Origin: Flavobacteriales bacterium
GTDB lineage: Bacteria; Bacteroidota; Bacteroidia; Flavobacteriales_F; PHOS-HE28
DNA: 64,000 nt
Assembly (NCBI GenBank): GCA_016705545.1
Contig: JADIYA010000031.1
Location: forward strand, 62,001 to 126,000
Direction of reading: 5' to 3'
Positions 53,927-63,713 of this stretch are shown piece by piece. The position numbers were made by a program, and so were the translations under genes. The notes under the pieces are model-generated. The model did no database searches. It was given only the letters and a program-made list of their open reading frames with translations, and was not told the origin of the DNA. Every line of letters begins with the position of its first letter. The first letter of the stretch is position 1.

Positions 53927-56011
53927 ATGCACCTCACCACCGCCCATTCCCTCTGGCTTGCGCCGCTCTGCTTGTTGCTGGGCGCGCTGCTGGCGTGGTG
54001 GCTTTACCGCAAGCAGGCTGGGAAGGAGGGATTCGCGCCGCGCACGAACCTCGTGCTTGCCGTGCTGCGCGCGGTGGCCGTGGCCATCATCGCCTTCTTC
54101 CTGCTGGAGCCCATGCTGCGCATGCTGGTGCGCGAGGTGCGCAAGCCGGTGGTGGCGCTGCTGCACGATGGATCGGCATCACTAATGCTTGGCGCTGATA
54201 CCGCGGCGATGCGGACGGTGCATGCGGAGCGCCTGCAGGAATTGGAGTCCGCATTGGGCGAGCGCTTCGTGGTGCGCGCATTCACGTACGGGGAGGCGCT
54301 GGCTGAGGGCCTTGTTTTCGCGCAGGAAGCCGCAGCCACGAACATGAGCCAGGCACTGCGCGAGGTGCATGACCGCCTCAGCGGCCCGGACCTCGCCGCA
54401 GTGATCATCGACGGCGATGGCATCGTGAACCGCGGCCGCGATCCGCGCTTCGATGCCGATCGCTTGCAGGTGCCGGTATTCACCATCGCCCTGGGCGATA
54501 CCACCGTGCGGCCCGACCTGGCCGTGAAAGCCGTTGACCACAACCGCATCTGCTTCCTCGGCAACGAGTTCCCGGTGCGCGCGCGCATCGCGGCCCGGAA
54601 CCTCAAGGGCCAGCGCACGCGCGTGCTGCTGAAGCGCGGCACCGAGGTGATCGTGAGCCAGGAGCTGGTGATCGATGCAGACCCCTACCTGCGCGAAGTG
54701 GCCTTCAGCGTGAAGGCCAATGCGGCCGGCACGCAGCGCTATACCGTGGAGGCGGTGGCCGTGAAGGAGGAGGCCAGCGTCATCAACAATGCCCAGGACT
54801 TCTACATCGAAGTGCTCGATGCCCGGCAGAAGGTGCTGATCCTGGCCGCAGCGCCGCATCCTGACCTGGGCGCCATGCGCACGGCGTTGAGCGGCGTGGA
54901 GGGCTACGCCGTGGAACTGGCTTATGCCAGTGATTTCAATGGCGCGCCGGCGGGATACGACTTGATCGTGCTGCACCAATTGCCCGGTGCCAATGCAGCG
55001 GCGAATGCCTTTGTCGAGAGCGCCAAAGCAAAAGGCATCCCTATGCTGCATGTGCTCGGGTCGGGCACGCGCATGGATGCCTACAACGCGCTGCTCGCCG
55101 GGGTGCGCGTCAGCGACAGCAGGCCGGCGATCACCGATGCGCAAGCCGTGGCCGCGAAGGACTTCGCGACCTTCAACCTCGAGGCGGACCTGGTGCAGGC
55201 CATCGAGCGCTATCCGCCGCTGCAAGTCCCGTTCGGGCAATACAGCCTGAGTCGATCAGCCGCGGCCCTGGCCTGGCAGCGCGTGGGGCTCGTGCGCACC
55301 GAGGCCCCGCTGATCGCCGTTTCCCAGCAAGATGGCCAACGCAGCGCAACGATCTGCGGCGAGGGCATCTGGCGGTGGCGCCTGGCCGATCACCAGTTGC
55401 ATGGCACCCACGACCGCTTCGATCGCTTGATCCGGAAGCTCGCGCAATTCCTCTCGCTCAAGGCCGACAAGAAGCGATTCCGGATTGACCATGCGCCCGT
55501 GGTGCCTGCCAATGAGCAAGTGCAATTCACCGCCGAGGTGTATAACGCCGCCTACGAGGCCGTGCCTGATGCGGAGGTGGCCATCACCTTGAAGGACGAG
55601 GAGGGACGGGACTATCCCTTCGCATTCAATCCCGCTTCGAACGGTTATAGCGCCAGCGCCGGCATGCTGCCGGTGGGCCGCTACACCTGGAAGGCCGAGG
55701 CTCAGTACAAGGGCGAGCGCATGACGGCTCAAGGCGAGGTGCATGTGCGCACGGTGACGTTGGAGCAAGTGACCACCGTTGCTGATCACGCGCTCTTGGC
55801 CGACATCGCCGCGCGCACGGGCGGCGAATTCCTGGCCCCAGCAGAGATGGACCGGATTCCGGAAGCACTGAGCGCCGATAACCGTGCCGCGTCACGCTCT
55901 TACACGCAGCCACGGTTCACCGATCTGATCGAGATGCGGTGGATCTTCTTCGCGGTGTTGCTGCTGCTTGCTGCGGAATGGACCCTGCGTCGCCGGAGCG
56001 GCGCCTATTGA
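53927..56011 (+). CDS. Large membrane protein with von Willebrand A-like region
   Basis: 694 residues. Two N-terminal membrane segments (about 10-26 and 42-62) and one at the C-terminus (about 672-688) flank a large soluble part. After the second segment comes PVVALLHDGSASL, then AAVIIDGDGIVNRGRDP and VFTIALGD, a degenerate VWA-like fold. Ig-like sandwiches follow (about 180-280 and 530-610), and a central ILAAAPHPDLGAMR / YDLIVLHQLP region resembles glutamine-amidotransferase-like folds. It matches membrane proteins common in Bacteroidota near aerotolerance-type VWA genes; the function is unknown. The ATG at 53927 is supported by the hydrophobic start. Confidence 0.8.
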   Translation: MHLTTAHSLWLAPLCLLLGALLAWWLYRKQAGKEGFAPRTNLVLAVLRAVAVAIIAFFLLEPMLRMLVREVRKPVVALLHDGSASLMLGADTAAMRTVHAERLQELESALGERFVVRAFTYGEALAEGLVFAQEAAATNMSQALREVHDRLSGPDLAAVIIDGDGIVNRGRDPRFDADRLQVPVFTIALGDTTVRPDLAVKAVDHNRICFLGNEFPVRARIAARNLKGQRTRVLLKRGTEVIVSQELVIDADPYLREVAFSVKANAAGTQRYTVEAVAVKEEASVINNAQDFYIEVLDARQKVLILAAAPHPDLGAMRTALSGVEGYAVELAYASDFNGAPAGYDLIVLHQLPGANAAANAFVESAKAKGIPMLHVLGSGTRMDAYNALLAGVRVSDSRPAITDAQAVAAKDFATFNLEADLVQAIERYPPLQVPFGQYSLSRSAAALAWQRVGLVRTEAPLIAVSQQDGQRSATICGEGIWRWRLADHQLHGTHDRFDRLIRKLAQFLSLKADKKRFRIDHAPVVPANEQVQFTAEVYNAAYEAVPDAEVAITLKDEEGRDYPFAFNPASNGYSASAGMLPVGRYTWKAEAQYKGERMTAQGEVHVRTVTLEQVTTVADHALLADIAARTGGEFLAPAEMDRIPEALSADNRAASRSYTQPRFTDLIEMRWIFFAVLLLLAAEWTLRRRSGAY

Positions 56012-56997
56012 GATGCACGAGCCCGTGAAGCCGCTCCGATCGCGCACGGGTCGTTGGTGGCGCCGTCTATTGGTGCTGGTCGCCTCATGGCACTCTGGCT
56101 CGCACGGGTGCCGCTGATGCGCGCGCTCGGGAATGAAGGACCCAGGCACTGCGCACGGGTGCCGCCCCAGCGGGCCCCGGTAGGGCTGGTGGCCCGTTCG
56201 AAGACGCTCCGACCGCGGACCGACAGCGCGATGCCGCAAGCTCAGCGATCCCGTGGTGCTCGGTGCACCACGGCGGAAGGGCGGCCGCGCGCCCTGGAGA
56301 CAGCGGGCACCACGCGGCAGCGCGGGCCGGTAAGGTCTCCGGGCTGGAGCCAGCGGGCTGGGGCTGGGCGGCGCCCCGCACGGCGCGCGCTGGTGGGGGG
56401 GAAGCGGGCATTCACGAGGGAAGACGCTGGCGTCAGCCCTGATGCCTCGGAGCAGGCTCAGACGCGATACGGGTAAGACGGAATCGCGGACGGGAGGCGA
56501 TCGTTGGGACGCCCGATGCGGGGCCCGGGGGGGGGGGGGCGGGGGGGGGGAGAGCGCCCGCCGGCCCCCCACCCCAATGCTCGCCACAGCGCGAATCATG
56601 GCGGCATGGGCTGTACGCTCATCGAAGTGGGCACCAGCACGCAGCAAGCAGGCGAACGCCGTGCGTGCTTCGCCGTGGAGAACAGCCCCTGAAAGGCAAA
56701 GGAGGTCGAATCACGACGGAACGCTCCAAACGGCCGGGCCCGGTAAGGTGTTCCGGTAGGAGGCGCTTGGAGCCAGCCGGGCGTTAGGGTGCTGGTGCAT
56801 GCGGCGCCCGGAACGCGGGAGAAAGGCACGAACCTACGGCTGCGCGCATGGTGGGCCAGCGAGACGCGGGCCCAGGGACGGAAATGCAAATGGTCCGAAC
56901 AAGGCCCCACGGGACGGTGCATGAAGAAGCTGGACGCCAAAGTTATTTTGTGGGGCGGCGGGGGGGAATGCATCGCACGGCATCTGGACCAACTATG
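56012..56997. other. GC-extreme non-coding island with G runs
   Basis: 986 bp with only shadow frames. It contains G13-C-G10 at 56527-56550. The word CGCACGGGT occurs at 56043, 56101 and 56152. Two diverged copies of a segment opening GGTAAGGT..TCCGG (near 56330 and 56740) each run into a GGAGCCAGC-like word. No gene or known RNA was recognised. Base use differs from the neighbours and assembly quality here may be poor. Confidence 0.5.
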
Positions 56998-59217
56998 CTA
57001 CTGCACCACCAGGCGCTTCGCCGAACGGCCCTCAGTCGTGATTGCTTCAACCAGGTAGGCCCCAGCCACCAGATGCTCGATGCCTAGCGTGGCCACCTCT
57101 GAGCCAACGCGCTGATCCAGCATGACTCGGCCAGTTGCGTCAAGCACGCGCACGCTCTGGATCGGGTGCCATGCCCGCAGCATCACTTGACCGCGAGCGG
57201 GATTCGGGTAGAGGGCGATCTGCGGCCCGAAGTCCAATTCCGGCATGCCCACCACTTCCACGCAGAAGGTCTGCACGTCCTGTTCGCCGTACTGGCCATC
57301 ACTATCCACGAGAAGCGTCGAATCGGAGTCCATGATCGCATAGCTGCCTTCGCCCTCATCGCAGCAGATGCCGTCGCCGAACGCATCGTTGATGGTGAAC
57401 ACGTAGCAATCGTTGGTGAGGCAGAAGGAGGAGGTGTAGAGTTCGCCTTCTTCCAGGTCCGGATAAGGGCCGCCCTCGTAGAGGACCGTGCCCAGTTGCG
57501 TGGCCAGTTCCCAGGTGATGTCGCTGCCCCAATTATCGAGCGTGAGCAAGAGTTGCACGGTACCGCCCGGATTGCTCACGTTGAATGAGTAGAACCACGT
57601 GTCGTTGTCCGGCACCTGATCCGCGTTGGCGTTGGGCCAGGTCACCGTCACATACAAGGTGTTCGCGCCAGTGGCGGCCACGATCGGTGGAAGGGGGACA
57701 TTCATGGTCTGCAGCACTTGCAGCGAGCCCGTCCAATTGAACACGAAGGGAGTGCCTCCGACGAGCCCGTATGTGATCACCGCGCTGGTCATCACAGCAA
57801 CGCCGTTGTTCTTCAACGTGACGATCGGGCTGATGATGCTATCCCCGCAGATCAATTCGGGGATGTTCACGATGCTGGTGATGGCGGCGTCAAAGGCGAT
57901 GATGGGCTCAACCGGATCGCCCAAGCCGGGCAGGGTGTCGCCGCAGGTGCCGAGGTATTGCTCGATGAAGGGCCAGCTGACGTCGAGGCGGCCGTAGTAG
58001 TCGTCCACGCTGTTCGCGCAATTCGCCGCACCGCCATAGAGTTGGCCGATCACGCGCTTGTCCTGATTGAAGAGGGCGCTGCCGCTGCTGCCGGGCTCAG
58101 TGGTCCCCGCATCCCAAACGGTTACCTGCCAGCAATCGGCGGCACCGGATCCCAGATCGATGTTGGCTTGTGTGACCGGGCTGTAGGAGAGGCTGATCTT
58201 CTTGATATCGCCGCTTGGGTGGTGGATGCCGCAAACGGTATCAGGGGTGACCCCACTCTTATCCCAGCCGGCGTAGTACACATCGTATTCCACAGGTGGG
58301 ATGCTGTTCAGCTCGAGGAAGGCCATGTCCGTGCCCGTGTTGCTGGTGAGCAGCACGCAGCCGCTCACGGTCTCCAGGGTCGGCTCATCCTCGGTCGGGT
58401 CGCAGCTGGGGCTGTCCCAGTTGAAACGGAAGACCCAATCGGCCACGTCGGGGCTGAGGCAGTGGTTGGCGGTGAGGAAGTAGGGCGTGCTGTCCTGCGC
58501 GCAGTTGTTGAGCATGGTGCCGGTGCAGAAGCCGTTGCCGCCGGTGGTGATGATGGCCACGCTCCGGATCTGGTCGCGCCAATCGTCGCCTTCCGGGCAG
58601 ATCACGTTGATGTTGCAGTCTCCGCTATCGCCAAGGCCTCGTGCGAAGCCCTGTGTGTCCCGATAGGCATGCGTGACCCGGTCGATGGCGAGACGGCCTT
58701 GCCCGGCAACGGCGGCGGGTTCATGGTACTCAATGGTGATGCGCTCTCCGGCCAGCTGCGCCACGCCCATGCGGTTGAGCTTGGCGCTGGCGCGGGTGAA
58801 AGCGCCCACGTGCTGCCCCTGTCCGTTGTACACGAACACACGCCCGCGCTCCGGCAGGTCGTACTGGTTGAACCTGAAGTTGATGCCATAGGCTCCAGGG
58901 CACTCGATGGCCACGCGCCACACACGATCGCCGTTGCGCAAGGTGTGCCAGGTGCCATGCGCCTCGCTCCGGATATCCACCTCGTGGTTGAATCCGAAGC
59001 GCCACGGGCCTTTCACGCCGGAAGCGTAGCGAGCCTCGTCCTCGGCGATCAGCGCGGCGGCATCAACTGCCGGAAGGGTGATCGTTTGCGCAGGCGGCAG
59101 CGCCGGTCCCTTGGGCATCAACCCGATCGGCCTTCCGCCGAAGGCGATTTGTGACGACGCGCTGAGCGCGGCGAAGAAGAACGGGAGGGTGGAGAGGAGG
59201 CGTAGCGATGGTGCCAT
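56998..59217 (-). CDS. Secreted lysyl-endopeptidase-like serine protease with T9SS tail
   Basis: 739 residues from ATG 59217 (signal peptide ending ASSQ). A prodomain (WRFGFNHEVDIRSEAHGTW) precedes the protease, whose triad is His in FLTANHCLSP (about H252), Asp in GTDMAFLEL (about D297) and Ser in EPGSSGSAL (about S378). A CARDB-like domain and a segment with INDAFGDGICCDEGEGSY follow. The last 75 residues are a type A T9SS sorting domain (IALYPNPARGQVML). It is a paralogue of the proteases at 10340-13018 and 59312-60868. A weak TATCTTCA element lies 20 nt before the ATG. Confidence 0.9.
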   Translation of the reverse strand: MAPSLRLLSTLPFFFAALSASSQIAFGGRPIGLMPKGPALPPAQTITLPAVDAAALIAEDEARYASGVKGPWRFGFNHEVDIRSEAHGTWHTLRNGDRVWRVAIECPGAYGINFRFNQYDLPERGRVFVYNGQGQHVGAFTRASAKLNRMGVAQLAGERITIEYHEPAAVAGQGRLAIDRVTHAYRDTQGFARGLGDSGDCNINVICPEGDDWRDQIRSVAIITTGGNGFCTGTMLNNCAQDSTPYFLTANHCLSPDVADWVFRFNWDSPSCDPTEDEPTLETVSGCVLLTSNTGTDMAFLELNSIPPVEYDVYYAGWDKSGVTPDTVCGIHHPSGDIKKISLSYSPVTQANIDLGSGAADCWQVTVWDAGTTEPGSSGSALFNQDKRVIGQLYGGAANCANSVDDYYGRLDVSWPFIEQYLGTCGDTLPGLGDPVEPIIAFDAAITSIVNIPELICGDSIISPIVTLKNNGVAVMTSAVITYGLVGGTPFVFNWTGSLQVLQTMNVPLPPIVAATGANTLYVTVTWPNANADQVPDNDTWFYSFNVSNPGGTVQLLLTLDNWGSDITWELATQLGTVLYEGGPYPDLEEGELYTSSFCLTNDCYVFTINDAFGDGICCDEGEGSYAIMDSDSTLLVDSDGQYGEQDVQTFCVEVVGMPELDFGPQIALYPNPARGQVMLRAWHPIQSVRVLDATGRVMLDQRVGSEVATLGIEHLVAGAYLVEAITTEGRSAKRLVVQ

Positions 59218-59261
59218 GCGCGCTGGTTTGGCTGCGTGAAGATAGACGAGGCCCAAGATGC

Positions 59262-59292
59262 GAAGGACCGCTGGGCTTTCCAGCGGTCCTTC
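59262..59292 (-). terminator. Hairpin terminator between the two proteases
   Basis: A perfect 13-bp stem (GAAGGACCGCTGG / CCAGCGGTCCTTC) with a 5-nt loop lies 20 nt past the stop of the 59312-60868 gene on the minus strand. No T tract follows. It separates the two protease transcripts. Confidence 0.7.
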
Positions 59293-59311
59293 AGAACGAT
59301 GGAGGCAGGGG

Positions 59312-60868
59312 TCAGCGCGCGATCACCAGGCGCTGCACGCGGTGGTATCCCTCGGCCGTGGCTTCCACGAAGTAGAGGCCTGCATTCTGTTCGCCCAGTT
59401 CAAAGGTCACGCGCTCAATTCCGCTGGTGAGGCTGCGCTGCGCGACTTGCTTGCCCAAGGCATCGAATACCGTGAGCCGACCGCCATTGCGCATGCCGGA
59501 TGGCAGGCCGACCACCACATTGCCTGGTGTGGGATTGGGTGAAATGGTGAGCTCGCCAGCGGCTGCCGCCTCATCGATGCCCACGGTGAGCGGGTAGCCT
59601 TGGAGCGTGTTGCCGCAGTTGCCCAGCCAGGTCTGCAGGTACTGGTAGCTGGTGCTGAAGCGCCCGAAATAGTCGTTGATGTTGTTGCTGCATGAAGCAG
59701 TACCACCGTAGAGCTGGCCGATGAGCAGGCCATTCTGGTTCCAGAGGCCGCTGCCGCTGCTGCCCGGCTCCGTGGTGCCGTCCTCCCAATTGGCGATGCG
59801 CCAGGTAGCCGCGCCGCCCCAGCTCACCTGGGTGGCGGGGTTCGTGTCGAAGCTGATCTTCTTGATGTCGCCATCCGGATGGTGGATGCAGGTGCTGGCC
59901 GTGGGGGCGGTGCCGCTCTTGTCCCAGCCTGTGTAGAACACATTATAGCTGGCGGGCGGCGTGCTGTTGAGCTGGAGCAGGGCTACGTCGCTTGCTGCAT
60001 TGTTGGCCTTCAGGGTGCTGCCGCTCACGGTCTGATTGGTGGGCGCGTTGGTGGTAGGGCTGCAGACAGGGCTGTTCCAATTGAAGCGGAAGACCCAGCT
60101 GTTGTTGCCGCCCAAGCAGTGATTCGCAGTCAGGAAGTAGGGGGTGCCATCGTTGTTGCAGTTGTTGATCAGCTGCCCGGTGCAGATGCCGCTTCCGCCC
60201 ACGGTGATCATGGCCACGCTCCGGATTTGCGGCCGCCAGGGATCACCCTCCGGGCAGATCACGTTGTTGTTGCAGCTGCCGCTGGTACCGAAGCCCTTCA
60301 GTGCGCGGAACAGGTCGCGGTAGGCATGCGTCACTTGCCCGATGCGCAGATGGCCTTCGCCGCGCACGGCGAAAGGCTCGACGTACTCGATGGTGATGCG
60401 GTCGCCGGGCAGTTGCGTAACGCCCAATTCCGTGTGGCCGGGATTGCTCTCGGCCGTGAAGGCGCCCAGCACTTCACCTGCTTCGTTGTAAACGAAGACC
60501 TGTCCGCCATCGGGCACCACGTACTCATTGAATTCGAAATTGATGCTGAAGGCGCTGGGGCATGCGATGGCCACCCGCCAAACCCCGTCGCCGTTAGGCA
60601 GCGTGGTCCATGTGCCGCTGTTCTCCGTGCTGATGTCCGTGGCATGGTTGAAGCCGAAGCGATAGGGCCCTTTGATGCCTTGGGCCATGCGCGCCTCGTC
60701 CTCGGTCATTAGCGCGGCGGCATCCACTTCAGGCATCACCACGAGCGGCGGGGCAGGCAAGTAGGCCTGATCTAGCCCGAGGGGCTGTCCGCCGAAGCTG
60801 ACCTGGGCGTTAGTGAATGCCGGAGCAGAGAGCGCGGCAACAAGAACAGGGAGTAGGATTCGGTTCAT
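59312..60868 (-). CDS. Secreted lysyl-endopeptidase-like serine protease, compact form, with T9SS tail
   Basis: 518 residues with a signal peptide ending at TNAQ. Prodomain RFGFNHATDISTENSGTW, then the trypsin-like fold with His in FLTANHCLGG (about H250), Asp in ASDVALLQL (about D294) and Ser in EPGSSGSGL (about S371). It lacks the CARDB and C-terminal accessory domains of its two paralogues and goes straight to a type A T9SS sorting domain (ELTISPNPTPGNVVV ... GLYFVEATAEG). It is probably an extracellular endoprotease; the Lys preference is inferred from the family only. Confidence 0.9.
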   Translation of the reverse strand: MNRILLPVLVAALSAPAFTNAQVSFGGQPLGLDQAYLPAPPLVVMPEVDAAALMTEDEARMAQGIKGPYRFGFNHATDISTENSGTWTTLPNGDGVWRVAIACPSAFSINFEFNEYVVPDGGQVFVYNEAGEVLGAFTAESNPGHTELGVTQLPGDRITIEYVEPFAVRGEGHLRIGQVTHAYRDLFRALKGFGTSGSCNNNVICPEGDPWRPQIRSVAMITVGGSGICTGQLINNCNNDGTPYFLTANHCLGGNNSWVFRFNWNSPVCSPTTNAPTNQTVSGSTLKANNAASDVALLQLNSTPPASYNVFYTGWDKSGTAPTASTCIHHPDGDIKKISFDTNPATQVSWGGAATWRIANWEDGTTEPGSSGSGLWNQNGLLIGQLYGGTASCSNNINDYFGRFSTSYQYLQTWLGNCGNTLQGYPLTVGIDEAAAAGELTISPNPTPGNVVVGLPSGMRNGGRLTVFDALGKQVAQRSLTSGIERVTFELGEQNAGLYFVEATAEGYHRVQRLVIAR

Positions 60869-60902
60869 CGGTGTTCTGGTTCAGTGAGGGGTGGTTCGCG
60901 GA

Positions 60903-60910
60903 CGAAAGTA
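60903..60910 (-). promoter_or_regulatory. -7 promoter element for the compact protease
   Basis: TACTTTCG on the minus strand fits TAnnTTyG, 34 nt before the ATG at 60868. Confidence 0.45.
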
Positions 60911-61036
60911 AACGCCTCGCCACAGCCGCCAACGTTCCAGCACAGGCCACTCTCGGAAGCTCAAAGGGTATCACCAATGCCCCTTTTCGCCGAAGTCATT
61001 CTCAGCGGCGACGATTCGCTGTTAGCGGCCGATTAC

Positions 61037-63076
61037 TCATGACTTCACTTGCGTGCGAAGCTCCATGAGTTTCTGCACTGCGAACAACTCATCGCGCAGC
61101 TGGGCCGCTGTTATGAAGTCGAGCTCCTTGGCGGCCTTGCGCATCTGCGCCTCGAGCAGTGCGGCATTCTTCTCCAACTGATCGAAGCTCATGTACTGCA
61201 TCACCGGATCAGCGGCGAGGCTGTACACCGGTTCCGGTTCGAGGTAGGCCTTGGGCGTAGGGCCTTGGATCTCGAGCACCGAGGTCTGCCGCAGCACATC
61301 GGCCCTGTCGCGCTTGATCTGCGTTGGGGTGATGCCGTGCTCTTCATTGTAGGCCATCTGCTTGGCTCGGCGGCGCTCGGTCTCCTCGATGGTGCGCCGC
61401 ATGCTGTCGGTGATTTTGTCCGCATAGAAGACCACCAGGCCATTGACATTACGGGCAGCGCGGCCAGCGGTCTGCGTGAGCGAGCGGTTGCTGCGGAGGA
61501 AGCCCTCTTTGTCCGCATCGAGCACGGCAACCAGGCTCACCTCGGGCAGGTCCAGCCCTTCGCGCAGCAGGTTCACGCCAACGAGCACATCGATCATGCC
61601 CAGGCGCAGTTGGCGCAGGATCTCGATCCGTTCCAGGGTCTCCACGTCGCTGTGGATGTACTTGCACTTCACCCCGTTCCTCTTCAGGAACTCATCAAGC
61701 TCCTCAGCCATGCGCTTGGTGAGGGTGGTCACCAGCACGCGCTCGTCTTTCTTGGTCCGGTTGCGGATCTCGTCGAGCAGGTCGTCGATCTGGTCCTTGC
61801 TCGGCCGCACTTCAATGGGCGGGTCGAGCAGGCCCGTGGGCCGCACCACCTGCTCCACCACCACGCCCTCACTGCGCTGCAATTCGTAGTCAGCTGGCGT
61901 GGCGCTAACGAAGAGGGTCTGGCCCATCATGCCTTCGAATTCCTCGAATTTCAGGGGACGATTGTCCATGGCACTGGGCAGGCGGAAGCCATACTCCACC
62001 AGGTTGCGCTTACGGCTGCGGTCGCCCCCGTACATGGCCTGCACCTGGCTCACGGTCACATGGCTCTCATCGATCACCATCAGGAAGTCATCCGGGAAGT
62101 AGTCGAGCAGGCAGAAGGGGCGCTGGCCCGTGTCTCGCCGATCGAAGTAGCGGCTGTAGTTCTCGATGCCGCTGCAATAGCCCAACTCGCGCATCATTTC
62201 CAGGTCGTGGCTCACGCGCTCCTCGAGGCGCTTTGCCTCCAGGTGCTTGCCGATCTCCTGGAAGAAGGCGACCTGCTTCACCATGTCCTCTTGGATGCTG
62301 TGGATGGCACCGTTCAGCGTCTCGCGGCTGGTCACGAAAATGTTGGCGGGATAGATCGTCACCTGCTCCAAGCTCTCGATCGTCTTGGTGGTGCTGAGGT
62401 CGAAGCGCTCGATGCGCTCCAGTTCATCGCCCCAGAAATGGATCCGGATGCCTTCATCAGCATAGGCGAGGAAGACCTCCACCACATCGCCCTTCACGCG
62501 GAAGTTGCCCCGGCCCGGCTCAATGTCCTTGCGGCTATAAAGTGCCGATACGAAGCGGTGAAGCAGTGCATTGCGGCTCACCTTCATGCCTTTGTTCAGC
62601 TCCACCACCGTGTGCTTGAACTCCGCTGGATTGCCGATGCCATAAATGCAGCTCACGCTGGCCACCACGATCACGTTGCGCCTTCCGCTCAGCAGCGCGC
62701 TCGATGCGCTGAGCCGGAGCTTCTCGATCTCGTCATTCACTGAGAGGTCCTTCTCGATGTAGGTGTTGGTGGTGGGCAGGTAGGCCTCGGGCTGGTAGTA
62801 GTCGTAATAGCTCACGAAGTACTCCACGCGGTCGTTCGGGAAGAAGTGCTTGAATTCGCCGTAGAGCTGCGCGGCCAGCGTCTTGTTATGACTGAGGATC
62901 AGCGTGGGGCGGTCGACCTGCGCGATCACATTGGCAACAGTGAAGGTCTTGCCGGATCCGGTGACGCCCAGCAGGGTCTGCGCCGGCACGCCATCGCGCA
63001 ATCCTTCCACCAATTGGCGGATGGCCTCGGGCTGGTCGCCGGTAGGAGTGAACTCTGAAATAAGCTGGAAAGGCAT
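61037..63076 (-). CDS. uvrB: Excinuclease ABC subunit UvrB
   Basis: 679 residues, full length. It has Walker A LLGVTGSGKTFT, the helicase box MVIDESHVTV, the beta-hairpin region YVSYYDYYQPEAYLP, RNLVEYGFRLPSA, motif V/VI in LVGVNLLREGLDLPEVSLV and QTAGRAARN, and the C-terminal UVR motif (ALLEAQMRKAAKELDFITAA). It verifies damage handed over by UvrA and positions UvrC. The ATG at 63076 begins the family N-terminus MPFQLISEF; the longer upstream frame is spurious. The -7 element ends 4 nt before this ATG. Confidence 0.95.
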   Translation of the reverse strand: MPFQLISEFTPTGDQPEAIRQLVEGLRDGVPAQTLLGVTGSGKTFTVANVIAQVDRPTLILSHNKTLAAQLYGEFKHFFPNDRVEYFVSYYDYYQPEAYLPTTNTYIEKDLSVNDEIEKLRLSASSALLSGRRNVIVVASVSCIYGIGNPAEFKHTVVELNKGMKVSRNALLHRFVSALYSRKDIEPGRGNFRVKGDVVEVFLAYADEGIRIHFWGDELERIERFDLSTTKTIESLEQVTIYPANIFVTSRETLNGAIHSIQEDMVKQVAFFQEIGKHLEAKRLEERVSHDLEMMRELGYCSGIENYSRYFDRRDTGQRPFCLLDYFPDDFLMVIDESHVTVSQVQAMYGGDRSRKRNLVEYGFRLPSAMDNRPLKFEEFEGMMGQTLFVSATPADYELQRSEGVVVEQVVRPTGLLDPPIEVRPSKDQIDDLLDEIRNRTKKDERVLVTTLTKRMAEELDEFLKRNGVKCKYIHSDVETLERIEILRQLRLGMIDVLVGVNLLREGLDLPEVSLVAVLDADKEGFLRSNRSLTQTAGRAARNVNGLVVFYADKITDSMRRTIEETERRRAKQMAYNEEHGITPTQIKRDRADVLRQTSVLEIQGPTPKAYLEPEPVYSLAADPVMQYMSFDQLEKNAALLEAQMRKAAKELDFITAAQLRDELFAVQKLMELRTQVKS

Positions 63077-63080
63077 GGCG

Positions 63081-63088
63081 CGAAGGTA
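63081..63088 (-). promoter_or_regulatory. -7 promoter element for uvrB
   Basis: TACCTTCG on the minus strand, 4 nt before the uvrB ATG, predicting a leaderless transcript. Confidence 0.45.
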
Positions 63089-63131
63089 CCTGACCAGGGA
63101 GGGGAGCGCCATGCGGTTGACGCGCGTGTGC

Positions 63132-63139
63132 CACCTTTG
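63132..63139 (+). promoter_or_regulatory. Possible -7 element for the fascin-like lipoprotein
   Basis: CACCTTTG, one mismatch from TAnnTTTG, 17 nt before the ATG at 63157. Confidence 0.35.
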
Positions 63140-63156
63140 CGGCCTTTCCAAGAACC

Positions 63157-63696
63157 ATGAAACGAGTCGCACGAACCCTGATCCTCTCCGCATGCGCGGC
63201 CTTAGCAGGCTGCGGCCCAGCGCAACAATCGAATACCCCTGCCGATGCCACGGGAGAATCGGTTCCCGAGCCTGTGGAGCTGGTGGCCTTGCGAGCCGCC
63301 AATGGCCAGTATGTCTGTGCCGACCAGGCCGAGGGGGTTGCGCGCTACGGAGCGCTCATGGCCAATCGCAGCAGCATCGGGGCTTGGGAGCAATTTGAAC
63401 TCGTGCCCATGGATAGCGGGCGTTTCGCCTTGCGCGCGAGCAATGGAAAGCATGTCTGCTTCGAGCGCGAAGGCTTGCGTCAGGCAGTGGCCGATCGCGA
63501 CAGCATCGGCGAGAAGGAGACCATCGAGCTTGTTGAACTGCCGGAAGGCCGCGTTGCGCTGCGCACGCTCGAAGGGATGCACTTGGCTGCGCAGCTCGCC
63601 GAAGGCGGTGCGTGCTACACCTGCCTCACGGCCGATCGCAAGGACATTGGCGCTTGGGAGACCTTCGAGCTGGTACCCATCAGCGAGACCCCCTAG
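63157..63696 (+). CDS. Fascin-like beta-trefoil lipoprotein
   Basis: 179 residues. The signal peptide ends in the lipobox LAGC, so it is lipid-anchored. After a Pro-rich linker come three related 40-45-residue repeats: VALRAANGQYVCADQ, FALRASNGKHVCFER and VALRTLEGMHLAAQL, two of them followed by IGAWEQFEL or IGAWETFEL. This is the fascin / actin-crosslinking-like beta-trefoil, known to bind actin in animals and probably glycans in bacteria. The ligand here is unknown. It is divergent from uvrB and 17 bp before pyrD. Confidence 0.8.
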   Translation: MKRVARTLILSACAALAGCGPAQQSNTPADATGESVPEPVELVALRAANGQYVCADQAEGVARYGALMANRSSIGAWEQFELVPMDSGRFALRASNGKHVCFEREGLRQAVADRDSIGEKETIELVELPEGRVALRTLEGMHLAAQLAEGGACYTCLTADRKDIGAWETFELVPISETP

Positions 63697-63713
63697 CGAT
63701 CGCTCCGCCGCCG

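Noticed and set aside
55892..56647. 251-codon minus-strand frame rich in Arg and Pro
   Set aside because: Created by extreme GC content and G runs; it overlaps the end of a real gene and has no domain or start signal.
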